Positions 53,706 through 63,024 of a DNA stretch of 64,000 nt are shown here, piece after piece. Below the pieces are notes generated by a model that was given only the letters and a program-made list of their open reading frames with translations, made no database searches and was not told the DNA's origin. This DNA comes from Shewanella sp. MR-4 (GTDB lineage: Bacteria > Pseudomonadota > Gammaproteobacteria > Enterobacterales > Shewanellaceae). The translations under genes were made by a program, and so were the position numbers. The stretch is from NCBI RefSeq assembly GCF_000014685.1, contig NC_008321.1, forward strand, positions 682,001 to 746,000, given 5' to 3'. Position 1 is the stretch's first letter; every line of letters starts with the position of its first letter.

Positions 53706-54800
53706 TCACAAGGCCTGATGGGCTGAGAGTGGTTGATGGCGAATAAATTCAGACACTAACACCATCAACGCGAGCCAGAGGCCGAAGGTGCCAGCGATAC
53801 CCAATAGGCCCTCTGGCCCCCATGGCAATTGATAGAAATAAGTGCCCGCGCCGTATTTAGGGTCGGTTTGCGCTTGGATAAGTACAATCCAGCGAAATCC
53901 CCATGCCAGATGCACTGCCGTTAAACTGACGACTAACATCAATACCGAGGGGAGGCGGCGCATTGCTAATACCAATGCCAGCAGGGCTAGGGTGACCAAT
54001 ACCCAGATGGCGGCCAGTTGCCAGCTTGGGCTGGTGTCTAATAACAACGCCGCTTCGTGCGCCGAGCCTTTATCGAATAAGGCCCAGCCGATAAGACACA
54101 GGGCGAAGAGACCAAAGCTTGCTCTGACCCATTGCAGCAACCTGTCTTGGGTGCTGGCTTGATAACCATGCAAAACACGATTGAGCAGGGTGAGAGTGCC
54201 GCAGGCCGCGAGTAGGGCACTGGTCGCCATCAATGGCGGCAACCAATAGGTATGCCAGAGCGGCCGCGCTTTGATCGCCATGGTTTCCATTCCGGTATAA
54301 AGCGCAATACTGCAGGCGCTTAGGCTAGCAATCAGTGCGATTGGCTTGATCCATTTATCGCTATCCCAGTCTCCTAGGCGGATAAGTTGCGCAATACGCC
54401 TCACCCAATCTTGGGACGATTCCCCTTGTGTCGAGGCTTTAGTTGGCAAGTATTGGCGCAGTAAGAGCCAAGCAAAAAGGGCGCTCGTACCGGAAAATAT
54501 CGGCAGTAAAAAGGCGCCGTACCACATCCACGAATGCGGTCTGATTTGGGCGTAGAAATGCCATGCCCGCAGCGGTTGGTGTAGGTCTGCAAGTAGCGCA
54601 ATCGGCGCGACTATGCCAGCGGTAAGCATCAAACAGGCGCAGAGCTTGAGTAGTCTGGCATCGGTTTGTTTCGCACTAAATAAATGTATGGTTGCCACCC
54701 ACACACTGGCGTAGGCCAAACCCATCAAAAAGAAGTACTGCACTGCCCAGGGCAGCCAAGTGATGGAGATATCTGGGGTAAAGATTTCTTTAATGACCAT
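53706..54800 (-). CDS. ttrC: Tetrathionate reductase subunit C (NrfD-like membrane protein)
   Basis: This 364-residue protein has about eight to nine transmembrane helices and belongs to the NrfD/PsrC family. It takes electrons from quinol and passes them through TtrB to TtrA. FNR-type regulation is plausible from the divergent promoter region. Its start overlaps the ttrB end by 11 bp. Confidence 0.92.
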   Translation of the reverse strand: MVIKEIFTPDISITWLPWAVQYFFLMGLAYASVWVATIHLFSAKQTDARLLKLCACLMLTAGIVAPIALLADLHQPLRAWHFYAQIRPHSWMWYGAFLLPIFSGTSALFAWLLLRQYLPTKASTQGESSQDWVRRIAQLIRLGDWDSDKWIKPIALIASLSACSIALYTGMETMAIKARPLWHTYWLPPLMATSALLAACGTLTLLNRVLHGYQASTQDRLLQWVRASFGLFALCLIGWALFDKGSAHEAALLLDTSPSWQLAAIWVLVTLALLALVLAMRRLPSVLMLVVSLTAVHLAWGFRWIVLIQAQTDPKYGAGTYFYQLPWGPEGLLGIAGTFGLWLALMVLVSEFIRHQPLSAHQAL

Positions 54801-55545
54801 GGTGGATCTCCTCGCCAGTGTCTGTCAGTAGGGTGCGAACGGGGGCTTGGCCGCTGATCCTGTGTTCGAAGGCGCTGTTCATGCCGATGTAAAACACTCT
54901 AGGTGCCGTGTTGGCATCGGGCTTGAGCACCTTGATATCCGCTTGATTCGCTTTGAGTAGCTGGCTGATGTGGCTGTGAGGATCGTTCAGATCGCCAATC
55001 ACCCTTGCTTCGCCAACGCAGGTTTCGACACAGGCGGGTAAGAGTCCTGCTTCGAGCCTGTGGGCGCAGAAGGTGCATTTATCGGCGGTGTTGGTCTCAT
55101 GGTTGATAAAGCGGGCATCGTAGGGGCAAGCCTGCACACAGTATCCACAGCCGACGCACCATTCGTTGTTGACGACCACAATGCCATCTGGGCGTTGGAA
55201 GGTGGCACCCGTGGGGCAAATCGGGATGCAAGGCGGGTTTTCACAGTGGTTACACAGTCTTGGCAACATCAAAAATGCGGGTGGTGTGCTGGCATCCTGT
55301 TGCGACACTTCGTATTGCTGCACTGTGGTACGAAATTGCCCCAAGGGCGGCAGGTTTTCGAAGGTGCACGCCACGGTACAGGCCTGACAGCCGACACAGC
55401 GACGCAGGTCAATCACCATGCCGTAGCGTTTGCCCGTAGCTGCAGCTTGAGTCGGTTGGGCTTGCACTTGCACGACGGGAATGAGCGCGGCGCCGACGCT
55501 CACACTGGCCATTTTTCCGAGAAACTGACGTTTACTCTTGTCCAT
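54790..55545 (-). CDS. ttrB: Tetrathionate reductase subunit B (iron-sulfur)
   Basis: This 251-residue electron-transfer subunit carries four [4Fe-4S] clusters; cysteine sets are CVGCQACTVAC, CNHCENPPCIPICP, CVGCGYCVQACP and CTFCAHRLEAGLLPACVETC. The N-terminal MDKSKRQFLGK is a Tat signal with KR in place of RR. Salmonella TtrB is the known case of a Lys-Arg Tat signal, and here the feature is kept. It begins exactly like TtrA (MDKSKR). The ATG at 55545 has AAGGAA upstream. Confidence 0.95.
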   Translation of the reverse strand: MDKSKRQFLGKMASVSVGAALIPVVQVQAQPTQAAATGKRYGMVIDLRRCVGCQACTVACTFENLPPLGQFRTTVQQYEVSQQDASTPPAFLMLPRLCNHCENPPCIPICPTGATFQRPDGIVVVNNEWCVGCGYCVQACPYDARFINHETNTADKCTFCAHRLEAGLLPACVETCVGEARVIGDLNDPHSHISQLLKANQADIKVLKPDANTAPRVFYIGMNSAFEHRISGQAPVRTLLTDTGEEIHHGH

Positions 55546-55735
55546 AGGAATTTCCTTCACTCTTACAGATAAAACGGGTCGAAAGACTTAAGGTTTAGCG
55601 TTAGGCGCATTCTGTAAAAGGCGGGGTGGCATCTCTATAGTGGTTTTCCACATATCGGATAGGGACTTGATCTAGCGCAACAAATATCAGTTAGAATGAC
55701 CTCTCAAAAAATAGGGTTTATGATTTAGCAACAAA
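55546..55735. promoter_or_regulatory. ttrBCA/ttrSR divergent promoter region with FNR-like site
   Basis: TTGAT-CTAG-CGCAA at 55667-55680 matches a perfect left half and a partial right half (3 of 5) of the FNR/EtrA consensus TTGAT-N4-ATCAA. It is about 125 bp from ttrB and about 60 bp from the ttrS reading frame. Anaerobic control of ttr by Fnr is known in Salmonella. TtrR sites were not identified. Confidence 0.4.
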
Positions 55736-57811
55736 ATGGATGCAATCCTAGGGCTAAGGAGTATGGGCACAGTGTTGAGTGTTGTCGTATCAACTGTCGT
55801 ATCAAGCGTCGTATCCGTATCAAACAATGGCAATGGCTGGAGCTGGGGCAGGCTATCGGGAGTGAGGCTCATCATCGCCTTATTTGGCCTGTTGAGTTTG
55901 AGTGTGGTGGCCGAAGAATCGGCAGCTCAAATGGCGCAGACTGGTGTATTAAGCTTAGCGCCTGCCGCGCAGCAGATGGATGATGCCGCGAACTATCAAG
56001 TGGTCGATGTGGGCGTATTGGCGATTCGAGGCTACAAGGGCACCATCAATCGTTGGCAACCGCTGATGGGGTGGCTTGAGTCACAAATTCCCAATAGTTA
56101 CTTTAGGTTGCATCCATTAAGCCTCGAAGAATTAGCCAGAGGGGTTGAAACCGAGGCTCTCGATTTTGTCATCACTAATCCTGGGCAATCTGTGATGCTG
56201 GCGCGGCAGTATTCACTCTCTTGGCTCGCCACCCTACGAAGCCCTATCAATAATGGTGCGGCCATGCAGGTGGGGTCGGCGCTGGTGGTGAGGGCCGATT
56301 CACCCTATAAAACTTTATCCGATCTCAAAGGCAAGCGCCTTGGCATAGTCTCCAAAAATGCCTTCGGTGGTTATCTCACTATGGTCTACGAGGCGCAGCT
56401 AAAGGGCATAGATTTAATCCATTTAGTGGGGGATATCATTCCCTTAGGCTTTCCGCTCGATAACTTGGTTTATCAGCTTGGCGGTTCAGGTCAGCAGGGT
56501 GGGACAAGTGAGCTTAGTGGTACAGATGAACCAAGCGTTAAAACATCAAGCGGTAAGGCTCCAAGCGTTAAAGCTCTAGGCTTAGATGCGGCGATTGTGC
56601 CTGTCTGCCAACTTGAGCAAATGCAGGCCGAAGGCTTGATTAACATAAAGGATTATCGGGTGCTCGATAATCAGGCGCCCGTTGGGTTTCATTGCCAAGT
56701 GTCGAGTCGGCTCTATCCCAACTGGTCGATGGCTAAGACCAATCGTGCGATACAAACCTTAGCCAAGCAGGTGACTCAAGCCCTACTGGCCTTACCCGAA
56801 GACAGCCCCGCCGCGAGAGCCGCCGAATCCGCGGGTTGGACTACGGCCGTGAGCCAACTTGCGATTGATCAACTGCTTAAAGATCTCGATATGCATCCCC
56901 TGCAAACCCCGTGGTGGCAGCGAGCGTGGCAATGGGTGAAGCTGCATCAGCATTGGGCTTGGCTAGCGTTGGCGATTTTAGTACTGCTCAACGTGTACCA
57001 TTTCTGGCTCGAATATCGCTTTAGCCGCCGTGGCCGTGAGTTGATAAACACCCAGCGACAACTCAGTGAAAACCGTGCCCTGTTGGAACATGCCCAGCGC
57101 ATCGCGATTGCGGGGGAGTTAGGGGCGAGTCTATCCCATGAACTCAATCAACCGCTGGCGGCGATTGGCCATTATTGCCATGGCGCCGAGGTGCGTTTGC
57201 AGCGTGGAACCCGTCCTGAAGAGTTACAGGCTGTGCTGAACTTAATTCAGCAAGAGGTCAGCCGCGCCGACAGTATTATCAGCCGTTTGCGTAACTTATT
57301 GAAAAAGCGGCCAGTCTCCAAACAACCTTTATATTTGCACCAACTTGTGAACGACACTGCGCCGCTGCTCGCCTATGAGCTGGAGCAGCATCAGATCCAG
57401 CTTTCCACCAATATCAGTGGCGAAGCCTATCAATTGCCCTTGGATGAAGTCGGCATGCAGCAGCTACTGCTCAACCTATTGAAAAATGCCGCCGATGCCT
57501 GTGTGCAGCGTCAGCAGGCTGAGCTTGACCCGGCAAAACCCTATCTGCCCACAATCGATATCGATCTTAGGTATCTTGAGCGTAAGTTACTGCTCACTGT
57601 GACAGACAATGGCACTGGGCTGACCGAGGATGCCAATCTGCTGATGCAAGCCTTTTATTCAACTAAGTCCGAGGGCTTAGGGCTAGGGCTGGTGATTTGC
57701 CGTGATATCGCCGAGAGTCATGGTGGCCGCTTTAGCCTAGAAACCGCTTTAAGTGGCGGCTGCCAAGCGCAGGTATCCTTACCCCGTAAGCTAGATGGAG
57801 CACCAGTATGA
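55736..57811 (+). CDS. ttrS: Tetrathionate sensor histidine kinase TtrS
   Basis: The kinase has a periplasmic PhnD-like binding domain (about 90-390; DVGVLAIRGYKG), one transmembrane helix (about 400-420), and a kinase core with SHELNQPLAAIGHY (phospho-His) and GLGLGLVICRDIAESHG. It senses tetrathionate and activates TtrR. The reading frame runs to 691 residues from ATG 55736, but the true start is uncertain: a GTG at 55862 gives a clean Sec signal (MRLIIALFGLLSLSVVA), and GTG 55772 has AAGGAG upstream. A Gly/Ser/Lys-rich insertion with two PSVK copies lies near 265-280. Confidence 0.9.
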   Translation: MDAILGLRSMGTVLSVVVSTVVSSVVSVSNNGNGWSWGRLSGVRLIIALFGLLSLSVVAEESAAQMAQTGVLSLAPAAQQMDDAANYQVVDVGVLAIRGYKGTINRWQPLMGWLESQIPNSYFRLHPLSLEELARGVETEALDFVITNPGQSVMLARQYSLSWLATLRSPINNGAAMQVGSALVVRADSPYKTLSDLKGKRLGIVSKNAFGGYLTMVYEAQLKGIDLIHLVGDIIPLGFPLDNLVYQLGGSGQQGGTSELSGTDEPSVKTSSGKAPSVKALGLDAAIVPVCQLEQMQAEGLINIKDYRVLDNQAPVGFHCQVSSRLYPNWSMAKTNRAIQTLAKQVTQALLALPEDSPAARAAESAGWTTAVSQLAIDQLLKDLDMHPLQTPWWQRAWQWVKLHQHWAWLALAILVLLNVYHFWLEYRFSRRGRELINTQRQLSENRALLEHAQRIAIAGELGASLSHELNQPLAAIGHYCHGAEVRLQRGTRPEELQAVLNLIQQEVSRADSIISRLRNLLKKRPVSKQPLYLHQLVNDTAPLLAYELEQHQIQLSTNISGEAYQLPLDEVGMQQLLLNLLKNAADACVQRQQAELDPAKPYLPTIDIDLRYLERKLLLTVTDNGTGLTEDANLLMQAFYSTKSEGLGLGLVICRDIAESHGGRFSLETALSGGCQAQVSLPRKLDGAPV

Positions 57812-58419
57812 GCCACGAATTGCCCGTGTATTTAATCGATGACGATGAGTCGGTGCGCCGCTCGCTGCGGTTTATGCTCGAAAGCTATGGCTTGAATATC
57901 CACGATTTTGATAGCGCCGAGGCGTTTTTTGCCGCCATCGACTTGAGCGAGCCGGGCTGTGCCTTAGTCGATGTGCGTATGCCGGGCCTTAGCGGGCCGC
58001 AGTTACATGCGCAATTAGTGCAGCATAATAGTCCGCTGGCGGTGATTTATCTTACCGGCCACGGCGATGTGCCCATGGCGGTGGAGGCGCTAAAACTCGG
58101 GGCGGTGGATTTTTTCCAAAAGCCCGCCGATGGCGCTAAGCTCGCGGACGCGGTAGTGAAAGCGCTAGAGCATGCCAAGGCATATCACCAAAATAATCAA
58201 TATCTTCAGACTTATCAGGCGCTCACACCGCGTGAGCGGGAAATCCTCATTCTTATCGCCAAAGGCTATAAGAATCAGGAGATCGCCGATACGCTGTGCA
58301 TCGCCATGCGCACGGTCGAGATTCACCGCGCGAACTTAATGAAAGGCATGCAGGTCGGCTCGCTCGCCGAGATGATGTTAATTTATGGCCGCATCGCCGA
58401 TCGCCTTCCCTCCGCATAA
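57808..58419 (+). CDS. ttrR: Tetrathionate response regulator TtrR
   Basis: This 203-residue FixJ/NarL-type regulator has a receiver domain (DDDE start; phospho-acceptor in LVDVRMPGLSG near residue 53; FQKPADG) and a LuxR-type HTH (TPREREILILIAKGYKNQEIADTLCIAMRTVEIHRANLM region, about 137-180). Phosphorylated by TtrS, it should activate ttrBCA. The ATG overlaps the ttrS stop (ATGA). Confidence 0.93.
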   Translation: MSHELPVYLIDDDESVRRSLRFMLESYGLNIHDFDSAEAFFAAIDLSEPGCALVDVRMPGLSGPQLHAQLVQHNSPLAVIYLTGHGDVPMAVEALKLGAVDFFQKPADGAKLADAVVKALEHAKAYHQNNQYLQTYQALTPREREILILIAKGYKNQEIADTLCIAMRTVEIHRANLMKGMQVGSLAEMMLIYGRIADRLPSA

Positions 58420-58645
58420 AACTCACCTTTCTTGGGACGAATTGGCGTATCCTTGGCCGTTTGATGTGAGCTAACGCATTCAGCCCTAGGTGCCGAATTG
58501 CCAAGGCTCGACGATTGCCTTATTTTAGGGGCTTACTTTTAAGGCCAAGACTTTTAACATCCCGATTTTTGAAGTCTAATGCCGCTTTTGGACAACCTTA
58601 TCGTTCGCTTTGTGCATAAGGTCTCCCGTTTGGATAAGGAATGAA

Positions 58646-61600
58646 ATGCCAAGCTTGATTCGTATTGTGCTGATTGATACGCACCTTCCGGGCGTTGTGG
58701 AACTCGCCCTCAATGGCCATACCAATATTTGTGGTACTAACGCCTCGGGCAAAACCACTCTGCAACGCTTAGTGCCGGTATTTTATGGCGAATATCCTAG
58801 CCGCGTGGTGCCTTCAACCCGTGACAGTTTCGAGCGTTGGTACTTGCCACACGATTCAAGCTACATCATTTACGAATACCAAAAGGCCGATGGCTTGCTC
58901 TATCAAGCTGTGCTGGCGTCGGCGGGCGATGGCAAAGGGGTGAATTACCGCTTTATCGCTAAAGGTTTTGAGTTAAGCGATTATATTAAATCGCAAAATG
59001 GTGACACTATTCTTTGCCACACCATGGCGGAACTGGGCCGCGATTTAAAACGCCAAGGTATTGCCACCACTAACTTGCTTAACACCCGCGAATACCGCGC
59101 GATTATTCAAAACGATCGCACTTTGTTAAGTACGGGCAGCAACCGCAGTGAACTGCGAGCCTATGCGCACCAATTCGCCCTGTGTGAAGGTGAGCATTCA
59201 CTGCGCCATATCGAAAAACTCGCCAAGGCGGTGCACTCGAAAGAAGGCAAAATGGAAACGGTCAAATCCATGATCGCCGCCATTTTGGAAGAAGACGGGG
59301 TGAATCCACCTAGCTCACGCCTCAATCCGCAACGTGTCGAGGCGTGGATCCGCGAGAGTCAGCTTATCCAAGGCTTTGAAGTGATCCGCCCCGAGTTTGA
59401 AAAGCTCGAGCAGGAATTTAACCAATTACTCAGCGCCGAGATGCGTCTCTCGAGCCTGTCCCGTGGTTATCGCAACGACGAAAGCCTAGAAGCCGATCGT
59501 TTAGAGATCCAACAAACCCTGTCTAAGGAGCTGAATCTAAAGCTTCGAATGTTGGACGACGAATGGAAAGAAGTGCGTGACGAGCTAAACCTCGACCTAT
59601 CCGCCGCCAAGGGCGACGTGGCCAAGTGCGAGTACGAACTCGATGCGATTGAAGATCAGCACGGCGCCTTTTTAGATGCCAATATCGAGCAAGCTAAGGC
59701 CGACTTGGACATGCTGCCAAACTGGCGCGCTGATATGGAAAACTTAAGCGAGCGCCATAAATTACAAACCGAAAAGCACCAAGATATTGAAGCGGCTTAC
59801 AATGCCCGCCGCAGTAAAATTGGCGAGCAGTTAAACCGCGAGCTTGAAGGCTTACACGCGGATCAAGACAAGCAACGCGAAGCGCGCGATAAGCAGCGTG
59901 AAGTGGCAAGAGCCGATCTCGATGCCCTCGAAGCCCAATGGCGCAGCCAAATGGATGCGGGCAAGGCAAGCTTTAGCGAGCAGGAATATCAATTCAAACT
60001 CAATGCCGCCGAGCTTAAATTACGTGTCGATGGTGTGACCTACACCGAGGAAGAAAAGTTAAGCCTAGCGATTTTTGACGAGCGGATTCACCGCGCCGAC
60101 GAAGAGCAAGAAAGCTGTAACGCTAAGGTGGAACGTTTAAGTAGCGATGAGCGTAAGCTGCGCGCCAAACGCGACCAAGCCAACGAAGCGCTGCGTATCG
60201 CCAGCCTGCGGGTTAACGAACGCCAAACCGCGCTCGATGAACTGCACCATATGCTGTTCCCGCAGTCCCATACCTTGCTCGAGTTTCTGCGCAAGGAAGC
60301 CCAAGGTTGGGAGCAGAGTCTGGGTAAAGTGATTGCCCCCGAGTTGCTACATCGCACCGATTTACATCCGAGCGTGACCGGAACGAGCGACACCCTGTTT
60401 GGGGTGCATTTGGATCTTAAAGCCATCGATGTGCCTGAATATGCCGCCTCCGAGCAGGAACTGCGTATTCGTTTAAGCAAGGCCGAAGAGGCGCTGCAAA
60501 GCGCGCAGGAATTACAGGCCGAGGCCGAATCACAGCTGGTGGCGATTAACGGTGAGCTGGATAAACTCAGCCGTGAACTCACCTTTGCCCGCACGGCTTA
60601 CAAAAATAGCCGCGATGATTTACGTCGTCTGTTCGATGAAAAACGCAGTGAGCAGGACAAGATCAACAAGGCGCTGGCCGAGCGTAAAGCCTTTGCCCAG
60701 CAGCGCTTAACTCAACTCGATGGCGAGCTAAAGCAGCTTAAGCATCAACATCAGCTCTGGCTCGAAGAGCAAAAAGAGCAGGCGCTCGAAGCGCGGATGG
60801 AAAAACAAGCCTACTGGCAGGAAGTGATTGGTGCGCTCGACAATCAACTCGGGCAAATCAAGGCGACTATTGATGCTCGCCGCGAAAGCGCTAAGGCTGA
60901 GCAGAAAGCCTGCGAAACCTGGTACAAAAACGAGCTTAAGTCCCGCGGTGTGGATGAGGACAATATCCTTAAACTCAAGCAACAAATCCGTGAGCTTGAA
61001 ACCAAAATCAGCCGCGCCGAGCAGCGCCGCAGTGAAGTATTGCGCTTCGACGATTGGTATCAACATACTTGGTTGCTGCGTAAGCCTAAGTTGCAGACCC
61101 AATTGAGCGACGTAAAACGTGCCGCCTCGGAAATCGATCAGCAGCTTAAAGCCAAGACTCAAGAAGTGAAGACTCGCCGCCAACAACTCGAGACCGACCG
61201 TAAGGCCTCGGATGCGGCGCAAATTGAAGCTTCTGAAAACTTAACCAAACTGCGCGCCGTGATGCGTAAGTTGGCCGAGTTGAAACTGCCCGCCAACAAT
61301 GAAGAAGCCCAGGGTAGCCTAGGTGAGCGTTTGCGTCAGGGTGAAGATTTACTGCTAAAACGCGATTATTTGATGGGCTCGGTTAAGCAATATGTGGAGC
61401 ATTTTGACTCTGTAATTGCCAGCAAGTCAGGCTCAGGTTTAGCCGAGACTTGGGAGCGCGCTCGCGAAGAATCGAGCTTTATCAATGACAAAGGTATTCG
61501 CCTGCTGGATTACCGCAAGCTAGTGCCACAGCTTGAACAGTTACTCAATGTGATTGTGCCGCAATCGATTATGGCGCTGCGTGAACAGGGGCGGATCTTC

Positions 61601-62317
61601 GGGGTCGACTTAACTGCCTTCTACGATGTACTTGCCGATATCGACCGTCGCATCGCCTCCCAGAGTGCGCGCATTACCCGCGAAGTGGGCGAGGAGTTAT
61701 TCCTCGATGGCGTATCCGAGTCAGCGGTTCGTATTCGCTCTAAGATCAGTGAATTAGAGTTTTGGCCTGAGCTTGAGCAGTTCGTTAAAGCCTTCAAACA
61801 GTGGAAGGCCGACGGCTTTAATGGTCTGCCCGATGAGGAATACACCAACAGTATGCGCCGCGCCTTGGATATTATTGGCCGCGCGGCCTTAACTGGCGGC
61901 ATTTCTAAGTTGCTTGAAATCGAGCTGCGCCTCAAAGAGGGCAATAGCGACCTGATTATCCGCACCGACAGACAGCTGAACGAATCCTCGAGCCACGGTA
62001 TGGCTTATTTGATCCTGTGTAAGTTCCTGTTGGCATTCACGCGCTTGTTACGTGGCCGTGCCGACGTCACCATTCACTGGCCGATCGACGAGCTGGGCAC
62101 GCTGCACCACACCAACGTGAAGAAGATTTTCGATGCCTGTGGTAACAACAATATCAGCGTGTTAGGCGCCTTCCCGAACCCAGAGTCAGAAGTGCTGAAC
62201 CTGTTCGAGAACCGTTACATTATTAATAAACAAACCAAGAAGTTGCAGGTGGTGAAGCCCAAAGCCAATCCGATTGCCGATATGTTGAGTAAACGCCTGA
62301 GCAAGGAGGCCATCTAA
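58646..62317 (+). CDS. SMC/MukB-like condensin ATPase
   Basis: This 1223-residue protein has an SMC-type layout. N-terminal Walker A GTNASGKTT lies at residues 30-38. Two long coiled coils flank a globular hinge-like region (about 537-605, LLEFLRKEAQGWEQSLGKV). The C-terminal ATPase half holds signature-like NESSSHGMAYL (1112-1122) and Walker B VTIHWPIDE (1141-1149). Size and P-loop recall the DUF3584 or JetC/MksB type, but I cannot place it surely. ATG at 58646 with AAGGA at 58636-58640. Its stop overlaps the next start (TAATG). Confidence 0.85.
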   Translation: MPSLIRIVLIDTHLPGVVELALNGHTNICGTNASGKTTLQRLVPVFYGEYPSRVVPSTRDSFERWYLPHDSSYIIYEYQKADGLLYQAVLASAGDGKGVNYRFIAKGFELSDYIKSQNGDTILCHTMAELGRDLKRQGIATTNLLNTREYRAIIQNDRTLLSTGSNRSELRAYAHQFALCEGEHSLRHIEKLAKAVHSKEGKMETVKSMIAAILEEDGVNPPSSRLNPQRVEAWIRESQLIQGFEVIRPEFEKLEQEFNQLLSAEMRLSSLSRGYRNDESLEADRLEIQQTLSKELNLKLRMLDDEWKEVRDELNLDLSAAKGDVAKCEYELDAIEDQHGAFLDANIEQAKADLDMLPNWRADMENLSERHKLQTEKHQDIEAAYNARRSKIGEQLNRELEGLHADQDKQREARDKQREVARADLDALEAQWRSQMDAGKASFSEQEYQFKLNAAELKLRVDGVTYTEEEKLSLAIFDERIHRADEEQESCNAKVERLSSDERKLRAKRDQANEALRIASLRVNERQTALDELHHMLFPQSHTLLEFLRKEAQGWEQSLGKVIAPELLHRTDLHPSVTGTSDTLFGVHLDLKAIDVPEYAASEQELRIRLSKAEEALQSAQELQAEAESQLVAINGELDKLSRELTFARTAYKNSRDDLRRLFDEKRSEQDKINKALAERKAFAQQRLTQLDGELKQLKHQHQLWLEEQKEQALEARMEKQAYWQEVIGALDNQLGQIKATIDARRESAKAEQKACETWYKNELKSRGVDEDNILKLKQQIRELETKISRAEQRRSEVLRFDDWYQHTWLLRKPKLQTQLSDVKRAASEIDQQLKAKTQEVKTRRQQLETDRKASDAAQIEASENLTKLRAVMRKLAELKLPANNEEAQGSLGERLRQGEDLLLKRDYLMGSVKQYVEHFDSVIASKSGSGLAETWERAREESSFINDKGIRLLDYRKLVPQLEQLLNVIVPQSIMALREQGRIFGVDLTAFYDVLADIDRRIASQSARITREVGEELFLDGVSESAVRIRSKISELEFWPELEQFVKAFKQWKADGFNGLPDEEYTNSMRRALDIIGRAALTGGISKLLEIELRLKEGNSDLIIRTDRQLNESSSHGMAYLILCKFLLAFTRLLRGRADVTIHWPIDELGTLHHTNVKKIFDACGNNNISVLGAFPNPESEVLNLFENRYIINKQTKKLQVVKPKANPIADMLSKRLSKEAI

Positions 62318-62982
62318 TGAGTGCTGCCATGAATGAGTCAAACCAAACCGTATTAGTCGGCACGGGCGCCATTATCGAACTCTTGCTAAAAGGTGAGTTT
62401 ATTTGCCGCACCACCAATGAAGATGGCTGGCGCGCATTGAAAAATAACAGCACCCGCGAGCGGGTCGAGGCTTATCTGAATCAAATCAATCGCACCGTGG
62501 CTTCGGCCGCCGAGGGCGATGTGTTTTTCTGCGGTTATTTGCAGTTAGGCGAGAGCGAACGCAAGGTGATTTCATCGCAGTTTAAGGATATTTGTCAGGC
62601 ACTTATTCCTATGGTGGAGTGGCTGGTATTAGTGCAGGAAGCCAGCGGCCAAGATGCGCCCTTAAGCGAAGGCGCGCCAGTGCGCTTAACCGAGTTGCAA
62701 AGCCGAATTGAAGATACGCCCGCGTTTCGTGAGCAGTTGGCCAAACTCAGCCAATACCGTTTATTCGGTTCAACCAGTACCAATAGCGATGCGCAAATTA
62801 AGCTAGTGTTCAAGCGCTTAGTAGAGCTTGGTTATCTGGTGCGCCCTAACGTGGAAAAACAAATTTATATCGCCACTGGCAAGCTGGATTACCTGTATGA
62901 AGTGATCCGCTTTATCGACGAGACCGAAGGCCTAAGCCTAGAAGCGCAGGCGGAAACGGCGACGCAGCGGGATTTACTATGA
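62317..62982 (+). CDS. MukE/JetB-like condensin accessory protein
   Basis: This 221-residue, mostly helical protein has the size and winged-helix-like pattern of MukE/JetB: ETEG-like C-terminus, and LVFKRLVELGYLVRPN followed by YIATGKLDYLYEVIRFI resemble a WH domain. AAGGAGG at 62303-62309 sits 7 nt upstream, overlapping the SMC stop, so the two are coupled. The family assignment is inferred from gene context and length. Confidence 0.65.
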   Translation: MSAAMNESNQTVLVGTGAIIELLLKGEFICRTTNEDGWRALKNNSTRERVEAYLNQINRTVASAAEGDVFFCGYLQLGESERKVISSQFKDICQALIPMVEWLVLVQEASGQDAPLSEGAPVRLTELQSRIEDTPAFREQLAKLSQYRLFGSTSTNSDAQIKLVFKRLVELGYLVRPNVEKQIYIATGKLDYLYEVIRFIDETEGLSLEAQAETATQRDLL

Positions 62983-63024
62983 TGCCTTGGACGATAACGC
63001 ACAGCATCAACCAAGGAGGCCGTG

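Noticed and set aside
50536..53709. 22-residue N-terminal extension of TtrA
   Set aside because: The Tat signal starts at the inner ATG (53643), which has a good ribosome site.
55060..55572. 170-codon open frame opposite ttrB
   Set aside because: It is antisense to ttrB with its cysteine-rich coding, no recognisable protein features.
58580..58620. Promoter for the SMC operon (TTGGAC with CATAAG)
   Set aside because: Spacing of about 21 bp is too long for a normal sigma-70 promoter.
60088..60594. 168-codon open frame opposite the SMC gene
   Set aside because: The Ser-rich composition is typical of antisense shadows over coiled-coil coding sequence.
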